Shown here: one piece after another, positions 1 through 6,767 of the stretch | Layout: each line of letters begins with the position of its first letter | Numbering within the stretch: position 1 is the stretch's first letter | NCBI GenBank assembly: GCA_035281425.1 | Contig: DATEDX010000140.1 | Coordinates: forward strand, 1 to 16,130 | Length of the DNA: 16,130 bases | Direction of reading: 5' to 3' | Source: JAICND01 sp035281425 | Lineage (GTDB): Bacteria; Actinomycetota; Acidimicrobiia; Spongiisociales; ZC4RG35 | Translations under genes and position numbers: made by a program | The notes under the pieces: generated by a model | The model's input: only the letters and a program-made list of their open reading frames with translations | What the model was told of the DNA's origin: nothing | Database searches by the model: none

Positions 1-297
1 GGGGGCAATGCGAGACGTGACACCCCCCTCCCCCCTTCGGGGTACTCCCCCAACGTCGGCCCTGAACGGGCCTCCTAGGGGGAGAGAGCCACTTCCTCCC
101 CCAGCGAGCGGAGCGAGCATTGGGGGAGGTGTCGCCGAAGGCGACGGAGGGGGCAATGCGAGACGTGACACCCCCCTCCCCCCTTCGGGGTACTCCCCCC
201 AACGTCGGCCCTGAACGGGCCTCCTAGGGGGAGAGAGCCTCTTCCTCCCCCAGCGAGCGGAGCGAGCATTGGGGGAGGTGTCGCCACAGGCGACGGA
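1..297. repeat. Tandem GC-rich hairpin repeat, two copies of 148/149 bp
   Basis: Copy 1 is 1-148 and copy 2 is 149-297. They differ by a few substitutions and a one-base C-tract indel, and the first five G of a next unit follow at 298-302. Each unit holds four potential hairpins: a C-run/TTC/G-run, GGCCC-tgaac-GGGCC, a 9-bp CCTCCCCCA/TGGGGGAGG stem (95-103 with 121-129 in copy 1), and a GTCGCC/GGCGAC stem. The last stem has loop GAA at 137-139 in copy 1 and ACA at 286-288 in copy 2, so the loop changed while the stem was kept. The array lies directly after the parB stop on the minus strand and could also end that transcript. A diverged inverted copy lies at about 8159-8330. No protein-coding signal is seen. 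The window starts inside the array, so its full size is unknown. Confidence 0.9.
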
Positions 298-312
298 GGG
301 GGCGGGGGTGAT

Positions 313-1161
313 CTAGCCCATTAGGCGGCGGTAGATCTTCTCCAACTCCTCGAGCGACCCGTAGCGGATGTGAACCGCCCCCCGGCCGTTGCGGAACTCA
401 ACCTTGATAGGTGACCCGAGGCGATCGGCCAGCCTCATCTCCAACTCGACGATTTCGGCCGGGCGAACCTCCCGCACCCTCGGTTTGGGTGATTCTTCGC
501 CTCGCCGGAGCCGGACCGCGTCTTCGACCTGGCGCACGCTCCACCCTTCGGACACGGCTCGTTTGGCGACGTGTTCGGCAAACGCCCGGTCCTCCAGACC
601 GGCCAGGGCTCGGGCATGTCCGGCGGAGAGGTCACCCCGCTCCAGCATCCCCTGCACTGCCGCCGGCAAACCCAACAACCGCAAAGTATTGGTGATCGCT
701 GCCCGGCTCTTACCAACCCGCTTCCCCACTTCTTCGTGGGTCATGCCAAAATCTTCCAGGAGCTGGCGGTAGGCCGCCGCTTCCTCCAGTGGGGAGAGAT
801 CGGCTCGCTGCAGGTTCTCTACCAGGGCTTCGGTGAGCGAGTCGGTGTCTCCCCCGGTGCGGATCACCGCCGGGATGGTGGTGAGCCCTGCCTGTTTGGC
901 CGCTCGCCACCTTCTCTCCCCCGCTACCAAAACATAGCCGCCGCTCGGGTCGGAACGCACCACCACCGGTTGCAGCAAGCCCACGGTGGTGATGGACTCG
1001 GCGAGGGCGGCAAGGGAGGTTTCGTCAAACCCGGTGCGGGGTTGCTGGGGATTGGGACTGATATCGGCCACCGGGATCTCAGCAAACCCCGATTCGACCT
1101 CTCCGCTGCTGATGGGGATAAGGGAATCGAGTCCTCGACCCAACCCTCGCTTGGTACTCAT
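313..1161 (-). CDS. parB: Chromosome-partitioning protein ParB
   Basis: This is the CTP-dependent DNA clamp that loads at parS sites, spreads, and organises the origin for segregation with ParA. The 282 residues start with the typical basic tip RGLGRGLDSLI (5-15). The ParB/Srx CTP-binding domain has GERRWRA at 81-87 and ENLQR at 115-119. A helix-turn-helix follows at about 140-163, and the C-terminal dimerisation region ends in EELEKIYRRLMG. The length is normal. The ATG at 1161 has a perfect AGGAGG ribosome site 6 bp upstream, which overlaps the parA stop region; the gap to parA is 8 bp, so the two are almost certainly co-transcribed. It is the last gene of the leftward block, followed by the hairpin repeat. 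A likely target is the parS-like site at 2529-2544. A plasmid ParB is unlikely given the chromosomal neighbours. Confidence 0.97.
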   Translation of the reverse strand: MSTKRGLGRGLDSLIPISSGEVESGFAEIPVADISPNPQQPRTGFDETSLAALAESITTVGLLQPVVVRSDPSGGYVLVAGERRWRAAKQAGLTTIPAVIRTGGDTDSLTEALVENLQRADLSPLEEAAAYRQLLEDFGMTHEEVGKRVGKSRAAITNTLRLLGLPAAVQGMLERGDLSAGHARALAGLEDRAFAEHVAKRAVSEGWSVRQVEDAVRLRRGEESPKPRVREVRPAEIVELEMRLADRLGSPIKVEFRNGRGAVHIRYGSLEELEKIYRRLMG

Positions 1162-1169
1162 GCTGCCTC

Positions 1170-1958
1170 CTAGTCCAGACCGTGGCGGCGGCGGAACTCG
1201 CGACCCAGTTCGCGGTAGGCGATGGCTCCCCTCGTCATCGGATCGAAGGCCTCGATCGGCTCACCGTACGACGGCGCCTCCGAGATGCGGACCGAGCGGG
1301 GGATCACCGTTCGATAGGTGCGATCGCCGAAGTGGTTACGAACCTGGGTGGCGACGTCCCGGCTGAGATTGGTGCGGGCGTCGTACATGGTGAGGACCAC
1401 ACCCTCAATCGCCAGTGCAGGGTTGAGGTTGCGTTTGATCCGTTCGACGTTGGAGAGCAACTGGCTCAACCCCTCCAAGGCGTAGTACTCACACTGGATC
1501 GGGATCAGCACCTCGGTGGCCGCAGTCAAGGCGTTGACGGTGAGGAGGCCGAGCGAGGGTGGACAGTCGATGAAAATGACGTCGTAGTCGTTGACAACCT
1601 CAGCCAGGGCGCCTTTGAGACGGCCCTCCCGGGCGAAAGCCGGGACCAACTCGATCTCTGCTCCCGCCAGATCGATAGTGGCGGGGACGATAAAGAGATT
1701 CTTCACCGAAGACGCTTCGATGGCATCTTCGATCGGGGTTTCCTTTAAAAGAACGTCGTAGATCGAGGTTGAGATGGACCCGCGGTCTATACCCAACCCG
1801 GAAGTGGCGTTGCCCTGAGGATCTAGATCGACCAGCAGACACCTTAGACCCTGGAGGGCCATCGAGGCAGTGAGGTTGATAGCGGTTGTGGATTTGCCGA
1901 CCCCACCCTTCTGATTGGCGAGGGCCACAACTACGGCCGGCGACTTGGGGTTGGTCAC
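1170..1958 (-). CDS. parA: Chromosome-partitioning ATPase ParA (Soj family)
   Basis: ParA is a Walker-type ATPase that binds DNA non-specifically as an ATP dimer and moves ParB-parS complexes across the nucleoid. The 262-residue product has the deviant Walker A KGGVGKST at 17-24, with the signature lysine at 17. A DLDPQGNATSGLG motif follows, and the Walker B region reads DVIFIDCPPSLG. The start is GTG at 1958; its first bases overlap the rsmG stop as GTGA (4 bp), which indicates translational coupling. The lack of an N-terminal DNA-binding extension and the length are typical of small chromosomal Soj proteins. MinD or another MinD/ParA-family ATPase is excluded by the adjacent parB. Confidence 0.97.
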   Translation of the reverse strand: MTNPKSPAVVVALANQKGGVGKSTTAINLTASMALQGLRCLLVDLDPQGNATSGLGIDRGSISTSIYDVLLKETPIEDAIEASSVKNLFIVPATIDLAGAEIELVPAFAREGRLKGALAEVVNDYDVIFIDCPPSLGLLTVNALTAATEVLIPIQCEYYALEGLSQLLSNVERIKRNLNPALAIEGVVLTMYDARTNLSRDVATQVRNHFGDRTYRTVIPRSVRISEAPSYGEPIEAFDPMTRGAIAYRELGREFRRRHGLD

Positions 1959-2536
1959 GTGGGTTGCATCATAAGGAGTCTTCGCCCGGGATCAAGCATT
2001 GTCACCTCGAGAGCCTGATAACCGGCGGGTAGGTCTCCCCTTGCAGCACTGACCACGGCGCGCCCCTCCGGGGCCAGCAGGCGAGCAAGGATGGGCTGAA
2101 ACTCCGGAGCGGGGATGGTGGCTCGACTGACGACTGCCATCAAAGGCCCGCTGAGCTCACGGATATCCGACTCCAGGACCGTGGCTTCAACCTGGAGGAT
2201 TCTCAGGGCCCGGCGCAACAAGCCCAAGCGTCTCGACGATCGATCGACCAGCACCATCCTGGTCGTGGGCCAGATCAGGGCGAGGGGTACTCCGGGAAGA
2301 CCCACTCCGGTCCCTAGATCCCAACATTCCTCAGGCGGAGACTGCCAACCACGGGCAAAGCTGACGGAATCGAGCAGATGGCGGCTCTCGATCCGCTCAG
2401 CTTCCCCCGGCCCTAGACCCCCGGCGCCAATCGCTTCATCCCGGAGCCACCGGCCATAGGCGTCCAGCTTCTCCAAAGTCTCAAGGCCAACTTGCACCCC
2501 GGCCAGCCTCTCGATCTTGGCCGCCAGCTGATTCAC
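1955..2536 (-). CDS. rsmG: 16S rRNA (guanine-527-N7)-methyltransferase RsmG
   Basis: RsmG (GidB) uses S-adenosylmethionine to make m7G527 in 16S rRNA of the small subunit; in other bacteria its loss gives low-level streptomycin resistance. The 193 residues carry the family motif RHLLDSV (52-58), the SAM-binding glycine loop DLGTGVGLPGVPLA (73-86), the acidic end of strand 2 in VLVDRS (95-100), and the conserved VVSRAT (135-140). It is slightly short for the family but looks intact. The GTG start at 2536 lies 15 bp after the jag stop, has only a weak upstream ribosome site, and falls inside a parS-like palindrome. Its stop overlaps the parA start. The position between jag and parA is the usual one. 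Confidence 0.93.
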   Translation of the reverse strand: MNQLAAKIERLAGVQVGLETLEKLDAYGRWLRDEAIGAGGLGPGEAERIESRHLLDSVSFARGWQSPPEECWDLGTGVGLPGVPLALIWPTTRMVLVDRSSRRLGLLRRALRILQVEATVLESDIRELSGPLMAVVSRATIPAPEFQPILARLLAPEGRAVVSAARGDLPAGYQALEVTMLDPGRRLLMMQPT

Positions 2537-2544
2537 GTGAAACT
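2529..2544. promoter_or_regulatory. parS-like ParB-binding site
   Basis: The 16-bp sequence TGATTCACGTGAAACT matches the bacterial parS consensus TGTTTCACGTGAAACA at 14 of 16 positions and keeps the central TTCACGTGAA intact. It lies 4 kb from oriC, within the par gene block, where parS sites usually occur. The rsmG start codon (2534-2536 on the minus strand) falls inside it. It is the only strong match I found in the window by eye. Confidence 0.8.
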
Positions 2545-2551
2545 TGAGGGT

Positions 2552-3481
2552 TTAGTCCTCGGTCTCGGAGACCGCCGGCTCTGGCTCAATGTCGGGGGAG
2601 TCGACGCCTTGGTCTTCGGGCTCGTCAACTCGGGCGATCACCACATAGCGCCGGGGGGCTTCCCCTTCCGAGTAGGAGCGGACCCCTTCCCGGGCCGCCA
2701 CGGCGTCGTGGATGACCTTCCGATCGGCGGCGCTCATCGGTTCGAGCATGATCTCCCCACCTTCGGCAAGAACTTGGTCGATGAGTTGTCCGGCGTAAAT
2801 GCTCAACGCCTGCCGGCGTCGCTCGGCGTAACCGGCGATATCGAGTCGGACCCGGGCGGTGTCATCGTGCGCACGATGGAGGACGGTCTTGGTGATCTCG
2901 TGGATTGATTCCATCACGGTGCCCCGAGCGCCCACCAGAGCCTCGGTCTGTTCGCCACTAATTCGGGCGACCACCACGTCATCTTCGACGGCAACCGTCA
3001 CCTCACCTTCTAACCCAAAGGCGTCAACCAACCCCTCTAGGAACTCCGCCACCATCGGGGCTTGGGCATGGGGATCAGCGGTTGACACTCGTTCCTCCCT
3101 ACGGATTGCTGGGCGTTCCTGGTTCTCGGATGTTGGACGGGGAGTAGCAGGGCGGGACCGTTCACCGCGGGGACTTCGATCGGAGGGCCGGCGCGTCTGA
3201 TCTCGCCTTTCTCCGGTTGCACTGGGACCCCGGGCCTGACCCGATCGCCGATCGCCCTCCCGGCTCGTTCCTCGGCCGGTCCTCTTACGACGGCGGTTTC
3301 CAGCAGGTTTGGGCTTAACCCGGACGATGGCATCGCGTCCTCCCAAACCGAGAAATCCCTTCTCGGGCTCCTGGATGACCTCCACCTGAACCCGTTCCCG
3401 ATCGGTGATCCCTAGTTCCGCCATGGCTGCGGTGACGGCCACGTCGATCGATTTGCCACGTACCTCTACCCACTCGACCAC
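2552..3481 (-). CDS. jag: Jag/KhpB family RNA-binding protein (Jag-N, KH, R3H)
   Basis: Jag (KhpB, EloR) is a cytoplasmic RNA-binding protein linked in Gram-positive bacteria to cell elongation and division control. In this 309-residue protein, the Jag-N domain (about 1-57) has the diagnostic KGFLGLGG at 41-48. A long Arg/Gly/Ser/Pro-rich, probably disordered linker spans about 58-140. A type II KH domain (about 141-215) has the loop GARG at 184-187. An R3H domain (about 250-285) has RKVIHDAV and SEGEAPRRYVVI, and an acidic tail follows. The GTG at 3481 has the ribosome site AGGAAG at about 3488-3493, inside the last codons of yidC, 3 bp upstream in the same operon. The linker is the most variable part of the protein. 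Confidence in the family is high; the biological role in this organism is inferred. Confidence 0.95.
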   Translation of the reverse strand: MVEWVEVRGKSIDVAVTAAMAELGITDRERVQVEVIQEPEKGFLGLGGRDAIVRVKPKPAGNRRRKRTGRGTSREGDRRSGQARGPSATGERRDQTRRPSDRSPRGERSRPATPRPTSENQERPAIRREERVSTADPHAQAPMVAEFLEGLVDAFGLEGEVTVAVEDDVVVARISGEQTEALVGARGTVMESIHEITKTVLHRAHDDTARVRLDIAGYAERRRQALSIYAGQLIDQVLAEGGEIMLEPMSAADRKVIHDAVAAREGVRSYSEGEAPRRYVVIARVDEPEDQGVDSPDIEPEPAVSETED

Positions 3482-3484
3482 GTT

Positions 3485-4327
3485 TCACTTCCTCTTGCGC
3501 CGACGACGCCGGTCGGCGGAGCCTGGTTGGGGACGGCGATCCTCCGCCGGCCTGTTTTCTTTGGGTTTCTCCGCACTCGCTTTAGTTTCGCCCTGGTCAA
3601 ACTGGATTTGGGGCGGGCGGCCATCGATGCGGAAAATGACAATTTGCTGGAGAAGCCGGAAAATATTGGAAGTAGTCCAGTAGAGGACCAAACCGGCGGG
3701 GAAGTTGTAAGAAACAAACCCGATGAAGAGCGGCATGATCTTTGTAACCGCCTGCGTGGCGGCCGCCTGGGGGTTATCGGGCCGGACCTGGCCGGCAGTG
3801 GCGTGCCAGGTCTGGACGTACTGGCTGGCCACCATGATCGCCAGCATGAGCACGTAGGGGATGGCAGTGCCCACCCCGGCACTCACCGCATCGCTCACCC
3901 GAGTGTGCATGTTCATGGCCAGAAAGATCGTCTGGCCTTGGTCGATCGCCGCCCGCAAAGCGGAGTTCTCGGGAATGTTGACCGGGTTGGAGAGCAACTG
4001 GAACAACCCGATCCAGATGGGGAACTGCACCAGCAAAGGAAGCAAGCACCCCCCCGGGGTGGCCCCAGCCTCCCGCTGGATCCGCATCAATTCCTTCTGC
4101 ATTTCTTCGGGCTTGTCTTTCAGTTCCTTTTGCACCCGTCGAACATCGGGTTGGATCGACTGGAAGGCCCGCGTCGAACGGGTCTGCTTCAAGGTGAGCG
4201 GGAAAACCACCAGGTTGACGGCGATCGTGAGGAGGATGATGGCGAGGCCGTAGGAGGGGATGAGGTCGTAAAAGAAGGCCAGTCCGGCCCCGAGAATGTC
4301 CTTTAAGCCCTCGAAGATCGCGCCCAT
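3485..4327 (-). CDS. yidC: Membrane protein insertase YidC/Oxa1
   Basis: YidC inserts and folds inner-membrane proteins, alone or with SecYEG. The 280-residue protein is of the short Gram-positive type, without the large periplasmic domain of proteobacterial YidC. Hydrophobic segments lie at about 24-46, 93-113, 153-172 and 198-218. The amphipathic cytoplasmic stretch after the first includes TRSTRAFQSIQP (49-60), whose arginine matches the hydrophilic-groove arginine of the family. The conserved FPAGLVLYWTTSN is at 209-221. The tail (from about 240) is hydrophilic and ends in a run of Arg/Lys, typical of ribosome-binding tails. No lipobox is seen at the N-terminus. The ATG at 4327 overlaps the yidD stop as TAATG, so it is likely translated by re-initiation. 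Confidence 0.96.
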   Translation of the reverse strand: MGAIFEGLKDILGAGLAFFYDLIPSYGLAIILLTIAVNLVVFPLTLKQTRSTRAFQSIQPDVRRVQKELKDKPEEMQKELMRIQREAGATPGGCLLPLLVQFPIWIGLFQLLSNPVNIPENSALRAAIDQGQTIFLAMNMHTRVSDAVSAGVGTAIPYVLMLAIMVASQYVQTWHATAGQVRPDNPQAAATQAVTKIMPLFIGFVSYNFPAGLVLYWTTSNIFRLLQQIVIFRIDGRPPQIQFDQGETKASAEKPKENRPAEDRRPQPGSADRRRRRKRK

Positions 4328-4569
4328 TAGGGGTTCCCCCGATCAACCCGGGGGAGGGGCACCGGGTCGTAGCCGCCGGGGCGAAGGGGATGGCAGCGAC
4401 CCAATCGCCGCAGTCCCAGCCAGGTTCCCTTGATGACTCCAAAACGCTCGATGGCGCTGGCGGCGTACTCGGAACAGGTGGGGCGGTAGCGGCAGTTCAT
4501 CCCCAACCAAGGACTTACCAGTTTCTGGTAGAGCTTGATGAGTGAAAGGGCTAGGGAACGGATGATCAT
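4327..4569 (-). CDS. yidD: Membrane protein insertion efficiency factor YidD
   Basis: YidD is a small membrane-associated protein that aids YidC-dependent insertion; its mechanism is not settled. The 80 residues contain the family core: LYQKLVSP, CRYRPTCSEYA, and GRCHPLRPGGYDPVP, with the three conserved cysteines. I chose the ATG at 4569 because it overlaps the rnpA stop as ATGA and has a GAGG ribosome site about 6 bp upstream. A start at 4599 would add ten residues rich in glycine and lies within rnpA. The order rnpA-yidD-yidC is nearly universal, so the call is secure despite the small size. Confidence 0.95.
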   Translation of the reverse strand: MIIRSLALSLIKLYQKLVSPWLGMNCRYRPTCSEYAASAIERFGVIKGTWLGLRRLGRCHPLRPGGYDPVPLPRVDRGNP

Positions 4570-4937
4570 GGCTGCCTCGAAACCGCCGCCGCCAGCCATT
4601 CGACCAGCTCGGAAAATGGAGCCGTGGCAGTGGCCGGACCGGCCATCACCACATAGTCTCCGGCGGGGGGACTGGCTTCTGCCAGTGCCCGTCGCAGCCG
4701 GCGTTTTGCTCGATTTCGCTGCACCGCGCTTCCTGTTCTCTTACCCGCGACCAAACCCACCCTCACCCGGCCCGGCACCCCCGGAGCCACCACCACAGTG
4801 ATGTCTCCGACCCTCCGGCGGACACCGGAACTCAAGACCCGGCGGAAGTCGGTTGCAGCCGTAAGAGAGCCGATCTCAGGCGGCGAGGCGCTTGCGGCCT
4901 TTGGCTCTCCTGGCCTTGAGGATGGAACGTCCGGCAC
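4566..4937 (-). CDS. rnpA: Ribonuclease P protein component
   Basis: RnpA is the basic protein cofactor that helps the catalytic RNase P RNA remove 5' leaders from precursor tRNAs. Family marks are the start of the fold in TDFRRVL (29-35), the strand VRVGLVAGKR, and the RNR signature RNRAKRRLRRAL. From the GTG at 4937 the product is 123 residues, with about 20 more than usual before the fold. That GTG lies inside rpmH, in another frame (62-bp overlap), and has no clear ribosome site. No ATG, GTG or TTG occurs in frame between it and the conserved TDFRR segment, so either this start or a non-standard codon must be used. The stop overlaps the yidD start. Identity is certain; the start is not. 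Confidence 0.92.
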   Translation of the reverse strand: MPDVPSSRPGEPKAASASPPEIGSLTAATDFRRVLSSGVRRRVGDITVVVAPGVPGRVRVGLVAGKRTGSAVQRNRAKRRLRRALAEASPPAGDYVVMAGPATATAPFSELVEWLAAAVSRQP

Positions 4938-5010
4938 GGGTTGACATTCTGTGTCGGAAACCGTGCTTGCGCTTGCGGCGCCGAACTTTGGGTTGAAAGG
5001 TTCGCTTCAT
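4876..5010 (-). CDS. rpmH: 50S ribosomal protein L34
   Basis: L34 is a small, very basic large-subunit ribosomal protein. Reading the minus strand from ATG at 5010 gives 44 residues that begin MKRTFQPKVRRRKRKHGFR, then RMSTRAGR, and end ARRAKGRKRLAA. This matches the family over its whole length, and 44-47 residues is normal. It is the first gene of the leftward block and faces dnaA across the 5011-5405 gap. The ribosome site is weak (GAGA in TGAGAATTC). The rnpA start lies within it. Its promoter is probably in 5036-5065. Confidence 0.96.
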   Translation of the reverse strand: MKRTFQPKVRRRKRKHGFRHRMSTRAGRSILKARRAKGRKRLAA

Positions 5011-5035
5011 GAATTCTCAGCGGAGTGGACATTGC

Positions 5036-5065
5036 AGGTTACTGGCCGGGCCTTATCTAGGTCAA
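5036..5065 (-). promoter_or_regulatory. Candidate rpmH operon promoter
   Basis: On the minus strand TTGACC (5060-5065) is followed after 18 bp by TAACCT (5036-5041), about 26 bp before the rpmH ATG. The match to a primary sigma promoter is moderate. It is placed here because a promoter is expected for rpmH in this divergent gap. Confidence 0.35.
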
Positions 5066-5205
5066 AGGCGAACAACTCGCGAAAAAAACCTCTTTGCCCC
5101 TCTCGCCACCCCTTCTCCCCGGGAGCCACTCGGGCTGGGGAAAACTCCCGTCGTTATTGGACATCTGCCGTTCACCGACAGGTAACAAGAACGTTTTCCG
5201 CGCTC

Positions 5206-5234
5206 TTGACGGGGCTTCGGTCGATCAACATACT
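5206..5234 (+). promoter_or_regulatory. Candidate dnaA promoter
   Basis: TTGACG at 5206-5211 is followed, after exactly 17 bp, by CATACT at 5229-5234. This is a good match to a primary sigma -35/-10 pair in otherwise GC-rich DNA. It would give a 5' leader of about 165 bases before the dnaA GTG. DnaA-box-like sites lie downstream within that leader, so DnaA could repress its own gene. Confidence 0.6.
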
Positions 5235-5339
5235 TCCCGCCGCGCAGAGCGTAGAGAGCTCACTTCCCCCCTTGTGGTCGGTGGGTTGAACGCGCTCTCG
5301 AGAAGCTTACGGAGGACCGCCTGGGATCGGGAGGGATTG

Positions 5340-5371
5340 CTATCCACATATGTGGAAGCACCTGTGGGAAA
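5340..5371. promoter_or_regulatory. DnaA-box-like cluster upstream of dnaA
   Basis: CTATCCACA at 5340-5348 differs from TTATCCACA at one base. It abuts an opposite, weaker half to make the near-palindrome ATCCACATATGTGGAA (5342-5357). A third, reverse-strand site TTTCCCACA lies at 5363-5371. All are within 70 bp of the dnaA start. Autoregulation is the simplest role; a part in origin function is possible. Confidence 0.6.
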
Positions 5372-5393
5372 CCTTGAGAGGTCCGTAGAGGGT

Positions 5394-5398
5394 GGAGG
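5394..5398 (+). promoter_or_regulatory. dnaA ribosome-binding site
   Basis: GGAGG lies 7 bp before the GTG at 5406. It is the reason for choosing that start over the upstream in-frame codons. Confidence 0.85.
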
Positions 5399-5405
5399 AC
5401 AACCA

Positions 5406-6767
5406 GTGCAGAGAGTCTTGGGACCGGAGACGACTTCGGAGCAGTGGAGTGAGTTCCAACGGATACTCAGAGGATCAGTTTCCCCGGCCAACTGGCAAAA
5501 GTGGCTTTCCCGATTGGAGCTGGACAGCAACGGTGATCGGGTCTCGATCGTCGCCCCTTCTGAGTTTCACCTCCAGTGGGTCCTCGACAAACACTCCGAC
5601 CTGATCGAAAGCGCCTTTCGTCAGAGTTTTGGAGAGGGTCAAGAGCTCGTCTTTGTGACTTCGGACGAACAGCCCCTCGAGACCGCCCCTCTGCCCCTGG
5701 TCGAAGACCGCCCCAACGGGGTGGAACCACCCGACCACGGTCCCACCACCCTGGTGGGCCGCTACCGCTTCGACAACTTCGTGGTGGGCAACTCCAACCG
5801 CTTCGCCTGGGCGGCGGCGATGGCCGTGGCCGAACAACCGGGGACCAGCTACAACCCGCTCTTTATCTATGGACATGCCGGCTTGGGAAAAACCCACCTG
5901 CTTCACGCGGTGGGGCATCTCGCTCTCGACCTCTACCCGAGCTTGGTGGTGCGGTACGTCACCTCTGAGAAGTTCCTGATCGACTTCATCGACTGCATCC
6001 GCCGCAAACGATTGGACGACTTCAAGAACCGTTACCGCTCCACCGATGTGCTCCTCCTCGACGACGTCCAGTTCTTCGAGGGGAAAGAACAGATCCTGGA
6101 AGAGTTCTTCCACACCTTCAATCACCTTTACGAATCTTCCAAGCAGATGGTGATCAGCTCCGATCGCCATCCTCGCCACCTCCACACTCTGGAGACCCGG
6201 GTACGGAGCCGGTTCGAGTGGGGACTCCTCACCGATATACAGCCGCCCGACGTCGAGACCCGGCTGGCCATCTTGAAGCGCAACGCCGAGTTCTCCCCCC
6301 GGCCGGTTCCCCACGACGTACTCGAGTTCATCGCGGTGGCGGTGGCCGACAACATCCGCGAGTTGGAGGGGGCTCTCACCCGGGTTACGGCCTACTCCGC
6401 CCTCACCCATCGTGAGATCGACCTCGCCATGGCCCAAGACGTCTTGGGTGATCTTCTTCCCGGCCAGAACGGCAAGACCCTCGATGCTCCCGAGATCATC
6501 CGGGTCACCGCCGAGTCGTTCGGGTTCTCAGTCAACGATGTCCAAGGCCCCAGTCGCCGCCAGCCCCTGGTCTTGTGCCGGCAGGTGGCGATGTATCTCT
6601 GCCGCGAACTCACCGACCTGTCGCTTCCCAAGATCGGAGAGAACTTCGGCAACCGCGACCACACCACCGTCATCCATTCGGTGGAGAAGGTCAAGCGGAT
6701 CATTCGCAGCGACCGTTCGGTCTTCGACCGCGTCCACAGCCTCTCCCAGCAACTGAGGAAACCATGA
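5406..6767 (+). CDS. dnaA: Chromosomal replication initiator DnaA
   Basis: DnaA is the AAA+ ATPase that binds DnaA boxes, melts oriC and helps load the helicase. With the GTG at 5406 the product is 453 residues, in the normal range. Domain I (about 8-85) shows the W-QKWLSRL and LQWVLDKH motifs. Domain II is a short acidic/proline linker (about 88-117). Domain III has Walker A GHAGLGKT (156-163), Walker B DVLLLDD (214-220), sensor I VISSDRHP (249-256), the RSRFEWGL motif carrying the arginine finger, and sensor II RELEGALTR (318-326). Domain IV carries the DnaA signature SLPKIGENFG-NRDHTTVIHS (406-425). It is followed by the oriC-like gap and dnaN. Starts further upstream give sequence unlike DnaA. 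Confidence 0.97.
   Translation: MQRVLGPETTSEQWSEFQRILRGSVSPANWQKWLSRLELDSNGDRVSIVAPSEFHLQWVLDKHSDLIESAFRQSFGEGQELVFVTSDEQPLETAPLPLVEDRPNGVEPPDHGPTTLVGRYRFDNFVVGNSNRFAWAAAMAVAEQPGTSYNPLFIYGHAGLGKTHLLHAVGHLALDLYPSLVVRYVTSEKFLIDFIDCIRRKRLDDFKNRYRSTDVLLLDDVQFFEGKEQILEEFFHTFNHLYESSKQMVISSDRHPRHLHTLETRVRSRFEWGLLTDIQPPDVETRLAILKRNAEFSPRPVPHDVLEFIAVAVADNIRELEGALTRVTAYSALTHREIDLAMAQDVLGDLLPGQNGKTLDAPEIIRVTAESFGFSVNDVQGPSRRQPLVLCRQVAMYLCRELTDLSLPKIGENFGNRDHTTVIHSVEKVKRIIRSDRSVFDRVHSLSQQLRKP

Larger units (their letters stand above)
5011..5405. other. Divergent rpmH/dnaA intergenic region
   Basis: This 395-bp stretch separates rpmH (leftward) from dnaA (rightward). It holds the candidate rpmH promoter, a good dnaA promoter, DnaA-box-like sites near 5340-5371 and the dnaA ribosome site. 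The dnaA reading frame stays open back to 5094, but the translation there resembles no DnaA and the frame runs through the promoter elements, so I treat it as non-coding. Confidence 0.8.

Noticed and set aside
8..287. Small open frames over the left-edge repeats
   Set aside because: They are proline/glycine-rich readings of hairpin DNA, present in both strands, without ribosome sites.
1..303. Possible CRISPR array
   Set aside because: The repeat is about 148 bp with no unique spacers and there are no cas genes.
1951..1966. Second parS site around CACGTG near the parA start
   Set aside because: Only the central bases match; about half of the 16 positions differ from consensus.
4570..4599. 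Longer yidD start at 4599
   Set aside because: The added residues are glycine-rich and not part of the family; the ATGA overlap with rnpA and the GAGG site favour 4569.
5094..5405. Open frame that would extend dnaA by 104 residues upstream
   Set aside because: The translated part is unlike DnaA, it crosses the candidate promoter and DnaA boxes, and a strong GGAGG site supports the GTG at 5406.
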